From Cycas panzhihuaensis (Eukaryota > Cycadophyta), in NCBI GenBank assembly GCA_023213395.1, contig CM041465.1, positions 155,999,741-156,063,740 of the forward strand: 64,000 nucleotides of DNA, given 5' to 3'. A program made the translations under genes and the position numbers. The notes under the pieces are model-generated. The model was given only the letters and a program-made list of their open reading frames with translations. It made no database searches and was not told the DNA's origin. Positions 32,004-43,361 of the stretch are shown piece after piece; positions within the stretch are counted from its first letter, which is position 1; each line of letters begins with the position of its first letter.

Positions 32004-33452
32004 TCAAATCTTTCTCAGCCTCCTGTAATGAACTCCATCTCTATCATAGAGATATGGGCTGCCAAACACAACTTGACAAACATCCAAAGGGACTGCTTCA
32101 CATTCAACTTCATCAATGAACTTTTCAGATATTGCAAATTTAAACTTACATTGGTGAGTAACCTGCAACTCTGAATCTTTTTGCAACCATCCAAGAGGAT
32201 ATGGTTTTGGATGTGCATGCATTTTTAATCCCAATTTCTTTACTAATGCTTTTGAGATTAAATTCTTTTGGCTTCCTCCATCAAAGATGGCATCAACCAT
32301 ACTTTGCTTCACTTGGATTCTTACCATGAAGAGCTCCTCTCTAATCTCTGGATCAACTTGCTGATGGTTATTTTTAGGCTCCGCATTAGCCATGAGCATC
32401 AACTTCTCATTGGCTTCTTCAATGCCACAAACATTTTCATCACCTACAGAGTTAAGTAAAGTTTTACCTTCAGTTTTAACTTTACCTTTCCCCTTGTTCT
32501 TGGGTCGTTTCTTTGGGTGTAGGAACCAACAATCTTCTATGATGTGACCCGCTCGCTTGCAATGAGTACAAGTGACTTTGATTTGGGTGGTATTGGCTTG
32601 TTTCATCTTGCCAAAACCCCTAATGGATTGTTGTCCAACTTTACCTGGAAACCTCATTCCTCGGGCAGGTTTGTTGCTACCTTCTTGAGGTGCAAACCTT
32701 TTCCTTTCAGCATAAGCCTTCTTGTTCCTCTTTTCTATGCCAATCGCCTTCTTGCTAGCTTCCTCAAGCGATTTGACTTCAAACAGTTGAAGTTCTTGTT
32801 GAATATGCTGGTGCAGTCCTCCAATATATTTCAGCATCATATCTTTACCCAGTAAAGAGATGCCCAACACAACAGCTTGCTTTTGAAATTCTGTTGTATA
32901 GTCTTGGACATTTTGGCCTCTTTCCTGTTGGTAATATTGCCATTTAATCCTCTGTTGCTCTTCATATCCAATAGGATAGAATTGCTTCTTTATGAGGATT
33001 TTAAATTGTTGGCAGGTAATTTCATTTACATTATGAGATTTAAGGTATGCATTCCACCAAACTAATGCATGCTTAGACAATTTTAACCTAGCAAAAGTAA
33101 TTTTCTGCTAGTTTTTATACCCATAAATGGAAAAGTATGTTTCTAGTTGGTCCAACCAACCATCTAATTTTTCGGCATCCAACGTCCCATCATAGATGGG
33201 CAATTCAAGTTTTGCCTCTACCTTGAATGGATGTGTTATTACTGCTGGATTGTCATCTTCTTCATCTTCTTGTTGGTCTTCTACTAGTTCTTCATTCATT
33301 TCCTCTTTCATCAGTTCATCTTCTTCTTTCTTTACGCCTTTGGCTGTTGAAGAAGAGGTTGCAACTAGTTGCGCCACAAGATGGGTTAGTCTGTCGAGGT
33401 TTTGCTCCATTTTCACGAACCTTTCCTCCATCTTCTGCTCCGGATCAGCCAT
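32004..33452 (-). pseudogene. Gy4 gag and protease
   Basis: The start is ATG at 33452 (MADPEQKMEERFVKMEQNL), giving a coiled-coil-like N-terminus and an acidic stretch before ELPIYDGTLDAEKLDGWLDQ, the start of the Gag core. One TAG at 33108-33110 (a Q codon in context) interrupts the frame; after it an open 358-codon stretch carries the rest of Gag, a zinc knuckle CTHCKRAGHIIEDCW, and an aspartic protease with AIFDGGSQKNLIS near 32270. DGGS is a known variant in plant elements. It ends YLYDRDGVHYRRL at 32010. Confidence 0.92.
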
Positions 33453-33611
33453 CTTCCTTCACTGTTTACGTTCTTTCTCAAGAGGTTCGGTTAAAGGTTC
33501 ACCCGTTAACAAATATTGATATCTAGTTTTCATAAAAACTTTCACAATGAAAGGAAGAGGGGTTTTTTTCTTTCTCTTAAAAATCCCTAAGTTCCCAAGG
33601 GTTTCAAGAAA

Positions 33612-33633
33612 ACTAGCTCTGATACCCAAATAT
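33612..33633 (-). promoter_or_regulatory. Gy4 primer-binding site
   Basis: Plus-strand AGCTCTGATACCC is the complement of GGGTATCAGAGCT, a tRNA-iMet site with one change, separated from the LTR by about six bases. Confidence 0.85.
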
Positions 33634-34662
33634 TGATCTGAATTTTGAATGGGAAAGTGAAGACTTATACCAATTGAAACAAAATTCAGAACAATTTACA
33701 ATAATATTACATATAATTGAAGATATGTTGAATTTTCTTACAAAACTCCTTTTGTCTCAGGTTTCTATTGAGCATGCAAGGGATCAAGCTACAATGAGTT
33801 GGGAGAATAGAACGGAGTGTTGGGCGCTTCTTGAGCTGCCGTACGTTCTTTGGAACCTCTGCCTTTGAAGTTTGCAAAACGTTAACCAAAAATCTTCTTT
33901 CTTGGTGAAGAGATCCTGCTAGCGTCTCTTTCTTGGACTGCTACTACTGTTGTCTTCTTCCCTCGGCTGCAACTTCAATCTTCTAGGCTCCTTCACGATC
34001 CACACAACGAATTTTGTGTGTTGTTCCTTTGTTTTTCTGTTCTTTTTCCTCTCTACGCAGAATTTTAGATGTTGGAGCAGTTCTCTCTTTTTGGAAAGTG
34101 ATTTTTAAACAACTCTCCTCGAATCTTGCTCCGTACTGCATCTAGGGCTGCGGCGTCCTCTTTTCTGCAGAAAATCTGTTGTTCATGCCCAGATCTTCGC
34201 CATTTAAAACCCTATAATGCGTTTTACTTGCAACAGGTTTTCTGTTTTTCCATTTTCCAATGGATTCCAAAACGGTAAGAGAAATCTTAATAAAATTCTT
34301 TTAATTCGGAGATTTTTCTCTTTAAACGTGTAGAAGACACGTGTGAGAAGTTCCTCCTCGAATTTCGTGCGAAACGGACTTAATTTGCGCCACCAAAATC
34401 CCTGTCGTTTTTATTATTTTTCCGTTTTTCACGTTTCAGGTAGCCGCTGCACTTTCTTTGTAGCTTTTGGTAGCGATGACAACACTGCAGATGTGATTGA
34501 TACATACATTTTTTTACATTTTTTAAGCCTCTTTAAGGCATTTTTCTACTAAATGAAGACCATTAAGACTTTTTAAGGGATTTTTCTACTACATAAAGAC
34601 CATTAACATGAAAAACAAGGTATTTTAAGAGTATTATAACTTAAAGATCCAAAAACGGATCA
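33634..34662 (-). repeat. Gy4 5' LTR (1029 bp)
   Basis: Starts TGATCTGAATTTTG, ends AAAACGGATCA. An 8-10 bp gap and many substitutions distinguish it from the 3' LTR; rough reading suggests about 93-95% identity. Confidence 0.92.
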
Positions 34663-35590
34663 CTGGCAACTGCAACAGTTGTGTTATCATGAAGGCTGGG
34701 ATTATCCTACAGCTTCTTTATCCTTGTCGATACATCCCTCCTCAAGGATAACATTGGTGAGTCCAAGTTCGGTACACATCTTCGTGAATTGATTTTTGGT
34801 GAGAGGTTTGGTAAACAAGTCCGCAAGTTGGAATTCACTCAGACAGTAGTCGACCTGCAACTTCCCTGATTTGATCTATTCATGAATGTAATGGTGCCGA
34901 ATCTCAATGTGCTTCTTACGTGCATGAAACTCTAGATTCTTTGATAGGCGAATGGTACTTTGGTTATAAACAAAGATAATCGGGTGTCCATTTGAAACTC
35001 CAAGAGACCTTGCAACCATATGACTTCCTTTACACCTGTACTGAGTCCTTGATATTCTACCTCTGTAGAAGAGAGTGCCACTATCTGCTGCTTCTTCGAC
35101 TGCCACAAAATAAATCCATTGCCAACACCAAACAGGTATCTAGCATTGGACTTCCGATCGTCGGAATCTCCTTCCCAATCAGCATCCGTGTAGCTATGCA
35201 ATTGTATCTCTTTATCTCGATGGTATTTGAGACCAAGATTGATAATCCCCTTCAAATATTTCAGAATTCGCTTTGCTGCAACCAAGTGAGGTTCCTGAGG
35301 ATTTTGCATGTAGCGGGAAACCAATCCTACAACGTATGTGATACTAGGCCTGGTATGAGTCAAATAGATTAGACTCCCTACCAACTAGCGATACTTTGTG
35401 CCATCTACAGAGGGCTTGGCCATATCCTTCTATAACTTTACGCCTTTTACATATAATGTTCAAACTGGTTTGTAATTCTACATTCTAAATTTCTCCAGCA
35501 AGTTTTTTACATACTACGACTGCAACAACATGATCTTGTTATCTATCTGCCTAACCTGAATGCCCAAGAAGTAGTGAAGTCTCCCAAGGT
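34663..35590 (-). pseudogene. Cp3 right copy: RNase H
   Basis: The RNase H half of pol resumes immediately right of Gy4: SLIYLTHTRPSITYVVGLVS, MQNPQEPHLVAAKRILKYLK, SYTDADWEGDSDDRKSNARY, QIVALSSTEVEYQGLSTGVK, and, in another frame, RLSKNLEFHARKKHIEIRHH. Catalytic D and E positions of copia RNase H are visible. It parallels the left copy at 26242-26950 and lets the two be aligned almost throughout. Confidence 0.88.
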
Positions 35591-36586
35591 TTGTCATGTC
35601 AAATGAAACTCACAGGTTGGATTTGATTTAGCAATAGCCTTGCCATAGTTACTGTCGATGACCAAATCATCCACATACACCATGCAAGCTACTACTGAAG
35701 TCCCTCTTCTCTTAACATACAGATTCGGGTCAAGTTCAGAAATCTCAAAACCTTCAGCTTTCAACTTCGCATCCATCTTTTCATACCAAGCACGAGGTGC
35801 TTGTTTCAAGCCATAGATTGACTTCTTCAAACGACACACAAGATGCTCCTGGCCATCCTTAACAAATCCCAGAGGTTGCGACATATATATCTCCTCCTTT
35901 AGATCTCCATTAAGGAATGCAGACTTTACGTCCATCTAATGTAACTCCCAACCATAAGCTGCTGCTAAGGAAATCAACAAACGGGCCATTGTCATTCTGG
36001 AGACTGGTGCAAATGTCTCCTCATAGTCAATTCCTTCTTTCTGCTTGAATCCCTGCGCAACAAGCCTGGCCTTAAACTTGTCCACCTCTCCATTGGAGCG
36101 AAACTTTGTCTTGTAGACCCACTTGCATCCTACAAGATTCTTTGTTGGACGTAGTGGAACTAAATCCCACATGTCGTTCTTCAGCAGAGAACTATACTCC
36201 TTCTCCATTGCAGCTCTCCATCTTCGATCTCCTTTCGCTTCATTGAACAAATCAGGATCACTAGAATCGTTGGTGTCTACCAGTAGAGTTCGACCCGTAT
36301 GCTGACTTCGTGTTCTTCGATTATCAATTAAGGTTTGCATCACCACATCGGAATCTTCTATAGTATTCCTTGCCCATAAAGGTATTGAAGGACCCGTTGC
36401 TGGAGGTACTTCAACTTGTAGCGGTTTCTCACTATTACTCATCCCACTTGATCCTGTCTCCTCAGGTGTTCTTGCGACTGGCTCATTGTCCTCTTCGCTT
36501 GATGAATCTGGGAATGGGAGAAGGGAGGGAGGGGGGGGGGGGGGGTTGGGGGGCGTAAAATAGCTCCTCTGATGATCTATCAGCAT
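35591..36586 (-). pseudogene. Cp3 right copy: reverse transcriptase
   Basis: The frame opens in the Pro/Ser linker (PSLLPFPDSSSEEDNE), then RWRAAMEKEYSSLLKNDMWD, CKWVYKTKFRSNGEVDKFKA, ETFAPVSRMTMARLLISLAA and YGWELH. A TAG at 35936-35938, where context calls for Q, separates it from [40 protein letters not shown] and the catalytic [14 protein letters not shown] at 35667-35678. Apart from this stop and the homopolymer shift at 36531-36545, the RT is open. Confidence 0.92.
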
Positions 36587-37470
36587 GATACGTCAATGTC
36601 TCATTAAATTTTACATCCCAACTAACCACAATCTTCTCCCCCTGTGGATCCCATAGTTTGTAGGCTTTATTCTCAGTGCAATACCCCATGAATATGCACT
36701 TCAGACTTTTTCGATTCAGCTTCTTTCGGGTATCATTTGGGATGTGGGCGTATGAAATACACCCAAACGTTCTCAAATGGCTAATGATAGGTTTACGACC
36801 GGTCCATTTTTCTTCGGGGGTCATGCTGTGAACTGCTTGAGTAGGTATCTGGTTCAAAACATAAACAATAGTCGCCACAACGTCTGCCCAAAACTTCGAT
36901 GGCAAGTTTTTAGCATGCACCATACACCTCGCCATCTCCATCATGGTACAATTCTTTCTTTTAGTAACTCTATTTTGTTGTGGGGTATAAGGGACCGTAA
37001 ATTCCTGCTTTATACTGTGATCACGACAAAACCGATTGAACACATTGTTGTTGTATTCCTTGCCATTATCACTTCTTAACGATTTTGTTTTCCTATCACA
37101 TTCATTTTCAACTATTGCATTCCAGTCACGCAAGCGATCAAACACATCTGACTTGTTCTTGAGAAAGTAAACCCAGGCCTTCCTGGTGTAGTCATGTACA
37201 AAAATAAGAGTATAACGAGCTCCAGATATCGAAGGGTTAGGAAGAGGGCCCATTATATGTGAATGTACAAGCTCAAGCTTCTCCTTGGCTCTCCAGGCAT
37301 TATCCCGAGCAAAAGGGTAGCAATGGTGTTTGCCATACATACACCCTTCGCACACACTATCTGAGTAGGTAACCGATGACAATTCTTCCACCATCTTCAA
37401 CCTCTTCAACAATGCAATACTCCTATAATTAAGGTGACCTAGGTGGTTGTGCCACAACTTACTCATGTCA
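36483..37470 (-). pseudogene. Cp3 right copy: integrase
   Basis: A 327-codon open frame covers the whole copia integrase: KLWHNHLGHLNYRSIALLKR and CEGCMYGKHHCYPF (zinc-binding), ELVHSHIMGPLPNPSISGAR, FVHDYTRKAWVYFLKNKSDV (catalytic D), SLRSDNGKEYNNNVFNRFC (D), EFTVPYTPQQNRVTKRKNCT (the usual VAERKNRT with E changed to K), KWTGRKPIISHLRTFGCISY and KCIFMGYCTENKAYKLW. The catalytic glutamate position reading TKRKN would inactivate it. It runs through a poly-C tract on this strand, where it shifts frame. Confidence 0.9.
36531..36545. repeat. G15 homopolymer in Cp3 pol
   Basis: Fifteen G on the plus strand encode the poly-proline linker between integrase and RT. The integrase and RT frames overlap here in different registers, so a length change in this run explains the frameshift. 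Confidence 0.85.
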
Positions 37471-37990
37471 TCCGCGTTGGCAACGAAGGTGTAGGACTTC
37501 TTCTGAGACTAAAACTTTTCAAATACCCAAAAGTTGTCCCTAACTTTCCCAGTAGATATGACAGCAAAGTTCTATTTTGGATCCTTAATCAAGCATTTGT
37601 CATCATAGAGCTCCACCTTCATACCTTGTTTGCAAATCTCCCATGCTGAAATAAGGTTCAACTGCATCTCCGGTGCATAATACACCCCCGTAAATTTACC
37701 TCCTGCAATGGAAACTTCACCGATGCCTTCTATTGGCAAGACGTGAGCATCACCAAGGATAATCTGAGCACCACTCTAATTTGAAGTCATCGTATCAAAG
37801 TTCTATCTCTGGTAAGAAATATGCTTCTGCGCTCCAGAGTCAAGCACCCAATAATCTCTTCGATCAGATTCAGCCGATAAGGCTTTTGCTCGGATGCAAT
37901 GAACATTAATGTTCTTCCCTTTATCATCCTGGTTGACTTTGCACTTGTTATGACAATTGAACCAACAGTTCTTCTCACGGTGACCATCCT
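37471..37990 (-). pseudogene. Cp3 right copy: protease
   Basis: Minus-strand reading gives WVLDSGAQKHISY near 37810-37850 with an intact DSG active site, followed by AQIILGDAHVLPIEGIGEVS, VYYAPEMQLNLISAWEICKQ and KCLIKDPK, the normal copia sequence leading to the pre-integrase domain. At least three stops, including KxNFAVIS and the one preceding NFDTMTSN, break it. Confidence 0.85.
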
Positions 37991-38714
37991 TCTTGCAGTA
38001 ATTGCATTTCCTGTTGAACTTTTTTTTGTCTTAAGAACTTTCTCCTGACCTCTGTGTGATCTTCTCCTCCTTAGCAGCCTCCTTCCTCTGAGTTTTCATG
38101 GCTAGGGCCTAAGTTGAACCAGAACCTCCAAGCATACCGTGATGTTTGAGCTTGGCATCCTCTGCTAGAATCAGGTTTTTAAGCCCATCAAACGTCTCTA
38201 CTTCCATCACTTCATCTCTACCATAAATGGTCTGGAATGTGGTGAAGGCAACTAGCAGTTTCAACATGATTATTGCGAATAGTAATGCATCATCGATCGA
38301 GTTCGGATTTAGTTCCTCTAGCTTATTCTTCAAGTGGGTAATCTTGTTAAGGTAGGAGCTGATGTTGTTCTCATCCTCCACATGCGAGTTGAGTAATTCT
38401 AACATCAGTGCTAGACATCTATTCGTCTGCTTCTTTTCAAATGTATCACATAGTTTTTTCCATATCTTTGCCAGTTCGTCAAGATTGTGAACCAATGCTC
38501 TTTGGTCTGGTGCCAATGACAGTTTCAACAGTCCCACGACCATAAATTGCTTCTCTTCGAGATGAATTCGCTCCTTATGGTCCAATGGAATCGTATCCAC
38601 TTTTTCCTTGGTGATTCCCCAGAGTTGATTCACCATCAGAATAAATTACATATTGGCCTTCCACTCGCTGAAATTGTTACCATTGAAGATAACTTTAGGC
38701 ATAGTGTGCTCCAT
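37991..38714 (-). pseudogene. Cp3 right copy: gag
   Basis: The likely start is ATG at 38714 (MEHTMPKVIFNGNNFSEWKA), the usual opening of copia Gag. A stop soon follows; then a 175-codon open frame (38109-38636) reads LWGITKEKVDTIPLDHKERI, LAKIWKKLCDTFEKKQTNRC, NNISSYLNKITHLKNKLEEL, FDGLKNLILAEDAKLKHHGM. A zinc knuckle, CNYCKKDGHREKNC, sits near 37960-38000. Gag here belongs to the UBN2-type copia family. Confidence 0.9.
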
Positions 38715-40287
38715 CTTCGAGGAACGGGCTTCAATACGCAACAATTGATACCAAAACAAACATCTACAAAACAAAATTGCATCCCTGTGTCCTCCTCTGC
38801 CTCACAAGCACACTTCCAAGGGCACCCAACACCGACTATACCCACGTTAAGTGAGCCACCGACTGTTTATATATCCTCAACCATCAACAAATAGCCTTTA
38901 AATACCCTTACAAAGTGTCAAAATGACCCTTAAGGTACTCAAACCAATGCTCCAAGAACAAAGGACGGCTCCACACAATTATAGTGCATGGTCTTCAAGT
39001 CTAAATCACAAAAAATCTCCTTGATCCATGCTCAAAACGGACCAAAAACATCCAAATAACCTCACAATTACTTCATTATACAATATCACATGAAATATCA
39101 ATAGTAAAGGGTCACTTTATAAGATTGTATTGAAAGGGGAATATGCCAAAAGGCATATTCCCAAGTAATGCAGCTTTTTAAAACACTCTCGTGGCTTTTC
39201 ACTTAACACACATGGTAAAATACCCAATAAACAAGAGCTTCAATGTATATTATATAGTCTCTAAGGTTTAGCTTATATAAAGATCATGTCTTTTAACATC
39301 TAAAAGACGTCCCACACAATTGTAAATCTCCACGGAAGTCCCCGCCGACCAGCGCACGACGCACGAACCTGCACTCGTCTCTACGGTCCTATGCCCTTAT
39401 ACACAAATCTGCGGACTTCCTCACGGACCTACACTCCTCTCTATAGCTGGTAAAATGACCAAACACGGCCCAACTAACACCAGTACTTACCAGCCACCAT
39501 AAAAGGTGCTAAATCATCACAAATAGCGCCCAAACAGAGAGAATAGTGCCTAGCCAAGAGGAAATGCGCCCAGCCACCACACAAGACACTCGACCAGCCT
39601 CAAAAATGTTGTATCATGCTCATTTAATGCACACAACTCTTTAGCAACACACACAAACAGCCCAACTATCATCTAGAACGCAGATGCGGGCTCAAATTGT
39701 GTATTCAGCCAAGGTGAGGGGTCACAATCCCAAATTCAAAGCACTATAACTTCAAAAATACATTGGATGATGATTTATACTTCTATCTACTCCACATAAT
39801 CTCAGTATAGAGGGTTGAAAACAATTCAAAAAGGCTCTGATCTTTCCCTCATACAGACTGAATGTAGGCGATACCAGAGAGAGCTTCCTTTTTTTTTAAT
39901 TTTATTGTGTTTTGAGTGGGAAAATGACCAACTTACTTGTGTATATGGATGGTTGTCCTTAAAATCGCCGAATCACCATCAGTACGTGTTCTGCTGGCTT
40001 AAATCTTTGCAATAGATCTTTAACCGGTTTCGGATGACCCTCAACGAGCTAACTCCAACCACAAACGTGGACTTCACGCCTGAATATTGACTCCAATAAA
40101 TCCTTATGTTCTTGTTGAATAGTGATCTTCACTGCTTCAACCACCACTGATATACTGTGCCTACTTCTGCATGTTGTTGGGGTTGATGGACCCTCAAGAC
40201 TCGTTTTGGGTTAGATGGTGTTACCCAGCAACCAACGATCACACCATTCCGCTCAACGTCAGGCCTTAGCTATGTAGGACCCTACAA
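38715..40287 (-). other. Cp3 leader, non-coding
   Basis: A 1.57-kb leader lies between gag and the primer site, long for copia but continuous with both. No coding is recognisable. It might hide another small insertion, but I saw no ends or duplications. Confidence 0.6.
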
Positions 40288-40298
40288 CTCTGATACCA
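40288..40298 (-). promoter_or_regulatory. Cp3 primer-binding site (tRNA-iMet)
   Basis: CTCTGATACCA on the plus strand, complement of TGGTATCAGAG, exactly abutting the right LTR. Confidence 0.92.
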
Positions 40299-40664
40299 TG
40301 TTTAGGAACATGAAAGCACACACAAATGTTCCCAACCATAGAATCTTTTACCATACACAACAAGCAAACAAATATACATAGAAAACAGATGCACAGTACA
40401 CAGGAACTTACGTGGGAAAACCCTTTTGGGAAAAAACCCACCACAAAAGGATGCTCGATGGATCACTTGATTATTGCACAATGGATTGATACAATGATAC
40501 TTGGATGTTGAATACACAAGGCATTTATACTCTCCCAAGAGGTGTCACCCAATTAGGGTTGTGAACCTCTGAATAAGTCACAACTTTTGGCTTCACACCT
40601 TTTCACTTAATTAAACCACATTAACATTAACTAAGTGGCTTAATAATTAATTGCCACATTAACA
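40299..40664 (-). repeat. Cp3 right (5') LTR, 366 bp
   Basis: Starts TGTTTAGGAACATG, ends GCCACATTAACA. A 9-base stretch present in the left and middle LTRs (CCTCAAGGC) is missing. Followed by TAATG. Confidence 0.92.
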
Positions 40665-42374
40665 TAATGGTTGATGATTACTATGAATTATGGTTTCTTT
40701 GCCCAGTAGGAAGTGTTTAAGGGCTTGGATGAGGACATAGAACTCTTTGTCATATGTGCTATAATTAAGCTTGGCTTGTGAGAAGGTCTCTGAGTGGTAG
40801 GTAATGGGGTGTGTTCCCTGCTTGAGTACTACTCCTAGAGCAAATTAAGAGGTATATATTTTGAGTTCGAAGGGTTGCTCTTCATTGGGTAGCTAGAGAT
40901 CTAGAGTTGTACATAGGGAAACCTTTAGTTTTTGGAATGCTAATTCAGGTTGGGGATTCCATGTGAATTCCTTTGTGTTGTTGGTAAGAGCATTCAATGG
41001 ATGTGTAATGCTAAAACAATACTTGATGAATTTCTGATAGAAGTTGATGCTGCCCAAGAAGCTTTTAAGCTAAGTAAGATTTCTAGGAGTTGGCCAATCC
41101 TTGATAATTTGGACCTTTGTTGGATCGATTTGAATACCTTTGTCGTTAATGATAAAACCCAGATAGGAAATGGTGGTTTGGACAAAGGAGAACTTCTTAA
41201 GCTTGGCCTTTAACTGATGTCAGGGTAAGACAGACAAAACTGTATCAAGATGTTTCTTATGCTCCTATAGGGTCTTGTTGAAGATTAATATGTCATTGAG
41301 ATAAGCAATACCAAATTTGCCAAGATGCAGGCAAAAAATGTTGGTGATGAATCACATGAAAGTGGTGGGACATTGGTTAACCTGAAGGGCATCACGAGCC
41401 ATTTATATAAGCCATGTTGTGTTTTGAATGTTGTCTTCCAAGTATCCTTGGCATCCATTCAGACTTGATGGCACCTAGAGGTTAAATCAACTTTGGAGAG
41501 GTATTTAGCTCCTTGAAACCAATCGAGTAGGCCGTCTATGCATGGTAGCAGGTACCTATTTTTCATTGTTACTTTATTAAGAGCCCTATAGTCAATACAT
41601 AGCCACAGATTATTATCTTTCTTAGGTATCAAAATTGTTGGATATCCACAAGGAGAGTAGATCAGTTAGATTTTTCCTTCATCTATTAATTATGCCAATT
41701 GTCTTTCGAGCTTTGCTTTAGTAAGATGAGTGGCTTGATATGGAGCTTGGTTGGGTAATGATGTGTCAGGTAAGAGATCATTGGTATGTTGAATTTCTCT
41801 TGTGGGAAGTAGTCCCTTTGGCTCATTAAACACATCACCATACACATCTAAAATAGTCTTTATTGCTACTAGAAAAATTTTATTACAATTGCCCAATTCT
41901 GCTTGGTGAATGACACAAAGGGCCATGGATTTGGAGGTGCTGACTAATTTTGTTGCTTGATTGCTTGAAAGCAATGTCACAGTGGTCGGTGGTTATGCTG
42001 TTGCAGTCAATTTATATGCCTTGCCATCCTTATGGATTGTATAGCTATTAAGATAACCATCATAGAGCACCTAACAATCATGCTGATAGGGTCGACTGAG
42101 TGGATTACTGCAATCCATTGGGATCACTTCAGAATTGACAGTATTTATGAGTGGTGGGATGGTAAAGGTGACTATGCAAACATAGTCGATGATGTTGGGT
42201 TGCCCATTGGCAGTGACCCAACCAAGGGTATATGGCTGTGGATGTGGATGGGTGGGTAGTTATAGTGTATCAACGATTACTTTAGAAATTAAAATTCTCA
42301 TGTTGTCATTATCTGTGATGCAGTGTTATTCTATCTTTAATCTGGCAGTTCTGAGTAAACAGATTTTCCCAACC
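40665..42374 (-). pseudogene. Gy3 protease end, RT and RNase H (right part)
   Basis: From right to left: protease tail YTLGWVTANGQPNIIDYVCI and IPMDCSNPL (compare PLGWLQKDSELQV in Gy4), the linker [42 protein letters not shown] and [14 protein letters not shown], the active site IAYLNDILI (YLND for YLDD, at 41292-41297), KFSFVQTTISYLGFII, then RNase H YDKEFYVLIQALKHFLLGKE-like and IIHSNHQPL at 40670-40700. The asparagine replacing aspartate would inactivate RT. Numerous stops and shifts. Joins the left part at 25858. Confidence 0.85.
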
Positions 42375-43361
42375 CTATGCTGAGTATTCTTTGGCCATTA
42401 GTACCAAGTTTGGGTCTGATGTTTCCGGATTGGTAAGGGGAATGACTTCTAGCTGTGTTGGTTTGCTTTGTGGCTTTATCATGAGTGTCCTTGTTTTCTG
42501 TTGGGCCCTACATTCTGCACCTGTTTGGCTTGTGCATTTGTGGAAAGAACAATACTTCTTGCTTGCTAGCCGTAGTGTGTTTGGTTGTGTTTTGGAGGAG
42601 GAGGTTGTGGTGGAAGGACCTATGAACAACTTGGGCCATTGTTGCATTTTTGCTTCTATTTTGAGAGCAAATTGAAATGCCACTTCTAATGTTGGTATTT
42701 GAAGTAATTCCATCTTTGGTTGTAGATGTGGGTACAATCCTCCAATAAATTTAAGTTTCAAGAGATGGTTGGGGTCATTGATTTCCAGCTTGATGTAGAT
42801 CTTCAAAAATTCATCAATGTATTGTTGCAACAATTGTTTTGATACTTGTTTAATATGTAACCATCGTTTTGTGAGGTTATCAAGATACCCAAGTGGGTAA
42901 AAACGCCCTTTAATTGCTACCTTGAAGTCACCCCAAGTAAAAGTTGGTTGCTGCTAGTTGAAGTCACCCCAAGTAAAAGTTGGTTGCTGCTAGTTGAATG
43001 TTTGTTGCCATGTCAAGGTTTGTTTAGCCATTTGCACCCTAGTGACTATGAGTTTTTGCTACTTTGACAGCTGTTGAGTTTTGAAGTAAGCTTCTGTGCT
43101 TCTAAGCCAATCATCTTGCATATTTGCATATAGTGTACCAACAAATAATGGAATGGGTATTTTCACATCTAGTTTAAATTGTGGTTGTTGTAGTGGGACT
43201 ACCATAGGAGCTTGTCGGTGTAACAACTGTTAGAACATAGTCATCATGTTGTTGACTAGGTTTTGTTGAAAGGTTTGGGAATCCTACCTTTGTTCTCGTA
43301 ACTCTTGTGCAAGAAGGTCTGAGAGGTTTGGGTGGGATTGCCCTTCTTGATCATAAGACAT
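42375..43361 (-). pseudogene. Gy3 gag
   Basis: Start ATG at 43361, reading MSYDQEGQSHPNLSDLLAQE and LREQR, then a Q-rich linker, DVKIPIPLFVGTLYANMQDD-type sequence, and the core. A 152-codon open stretch (42375-42833) carries QQYIDEFLKIYIKLEINDPN, LKFIGGLYPHLQPKMELLQI and a knuckle-like CSFHKCTSQTGAEC. A 40-base direct repeat (GAAGTCACCCCAAGTAAAAG, twice, near 42927 and 42959) lies within it. Several stops occur in the N-terminal half. Confidence 0.82.

Larger units (their letters stand above)
27887..34662 (-). mobile_element. Gy4, full-length Ty3/gypsy nested in Cp3
   Basis: A complete 6.8-kb minus-strand gypsy element: 3' LTR 27887-28923, polypurine tract, C-terminal region, integrase, RNase H, RT, protease, gag, primer site and 5' LTR 33634-34662. 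Target duplications are CTGCC (27882-27886) and CTGGC (34663-34667). The uninterrupted Cp3 sequence at 26255 onward (GAGCCTGCCAATTGCAAC) is the same locus without the insert. Both LTRs begin TGAT and end ATCA. Confidence 0.93.
25859..40664 (-). mobile_element. Cp3, Ty1/copia with three LTRs in tandem
   Basis: Left to right: LTR 25859-26232, polypurine tract, RNase H and partial RT (to 27512), truncated LTR 27513-27854, a second polypurine tract, then a full copia interior interrupted by Gy4 (27887-34662), primer site and LTR 40299-40664. A single target duplication (CAATG/TAATG) flanks the whole. This fits an LTR-interior-LTR-interior-LTR tandem, made by unequal recombination between LTRs, that later lost most of one interior and the outer edge of the middle LTR. 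Confidence 0.85.
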
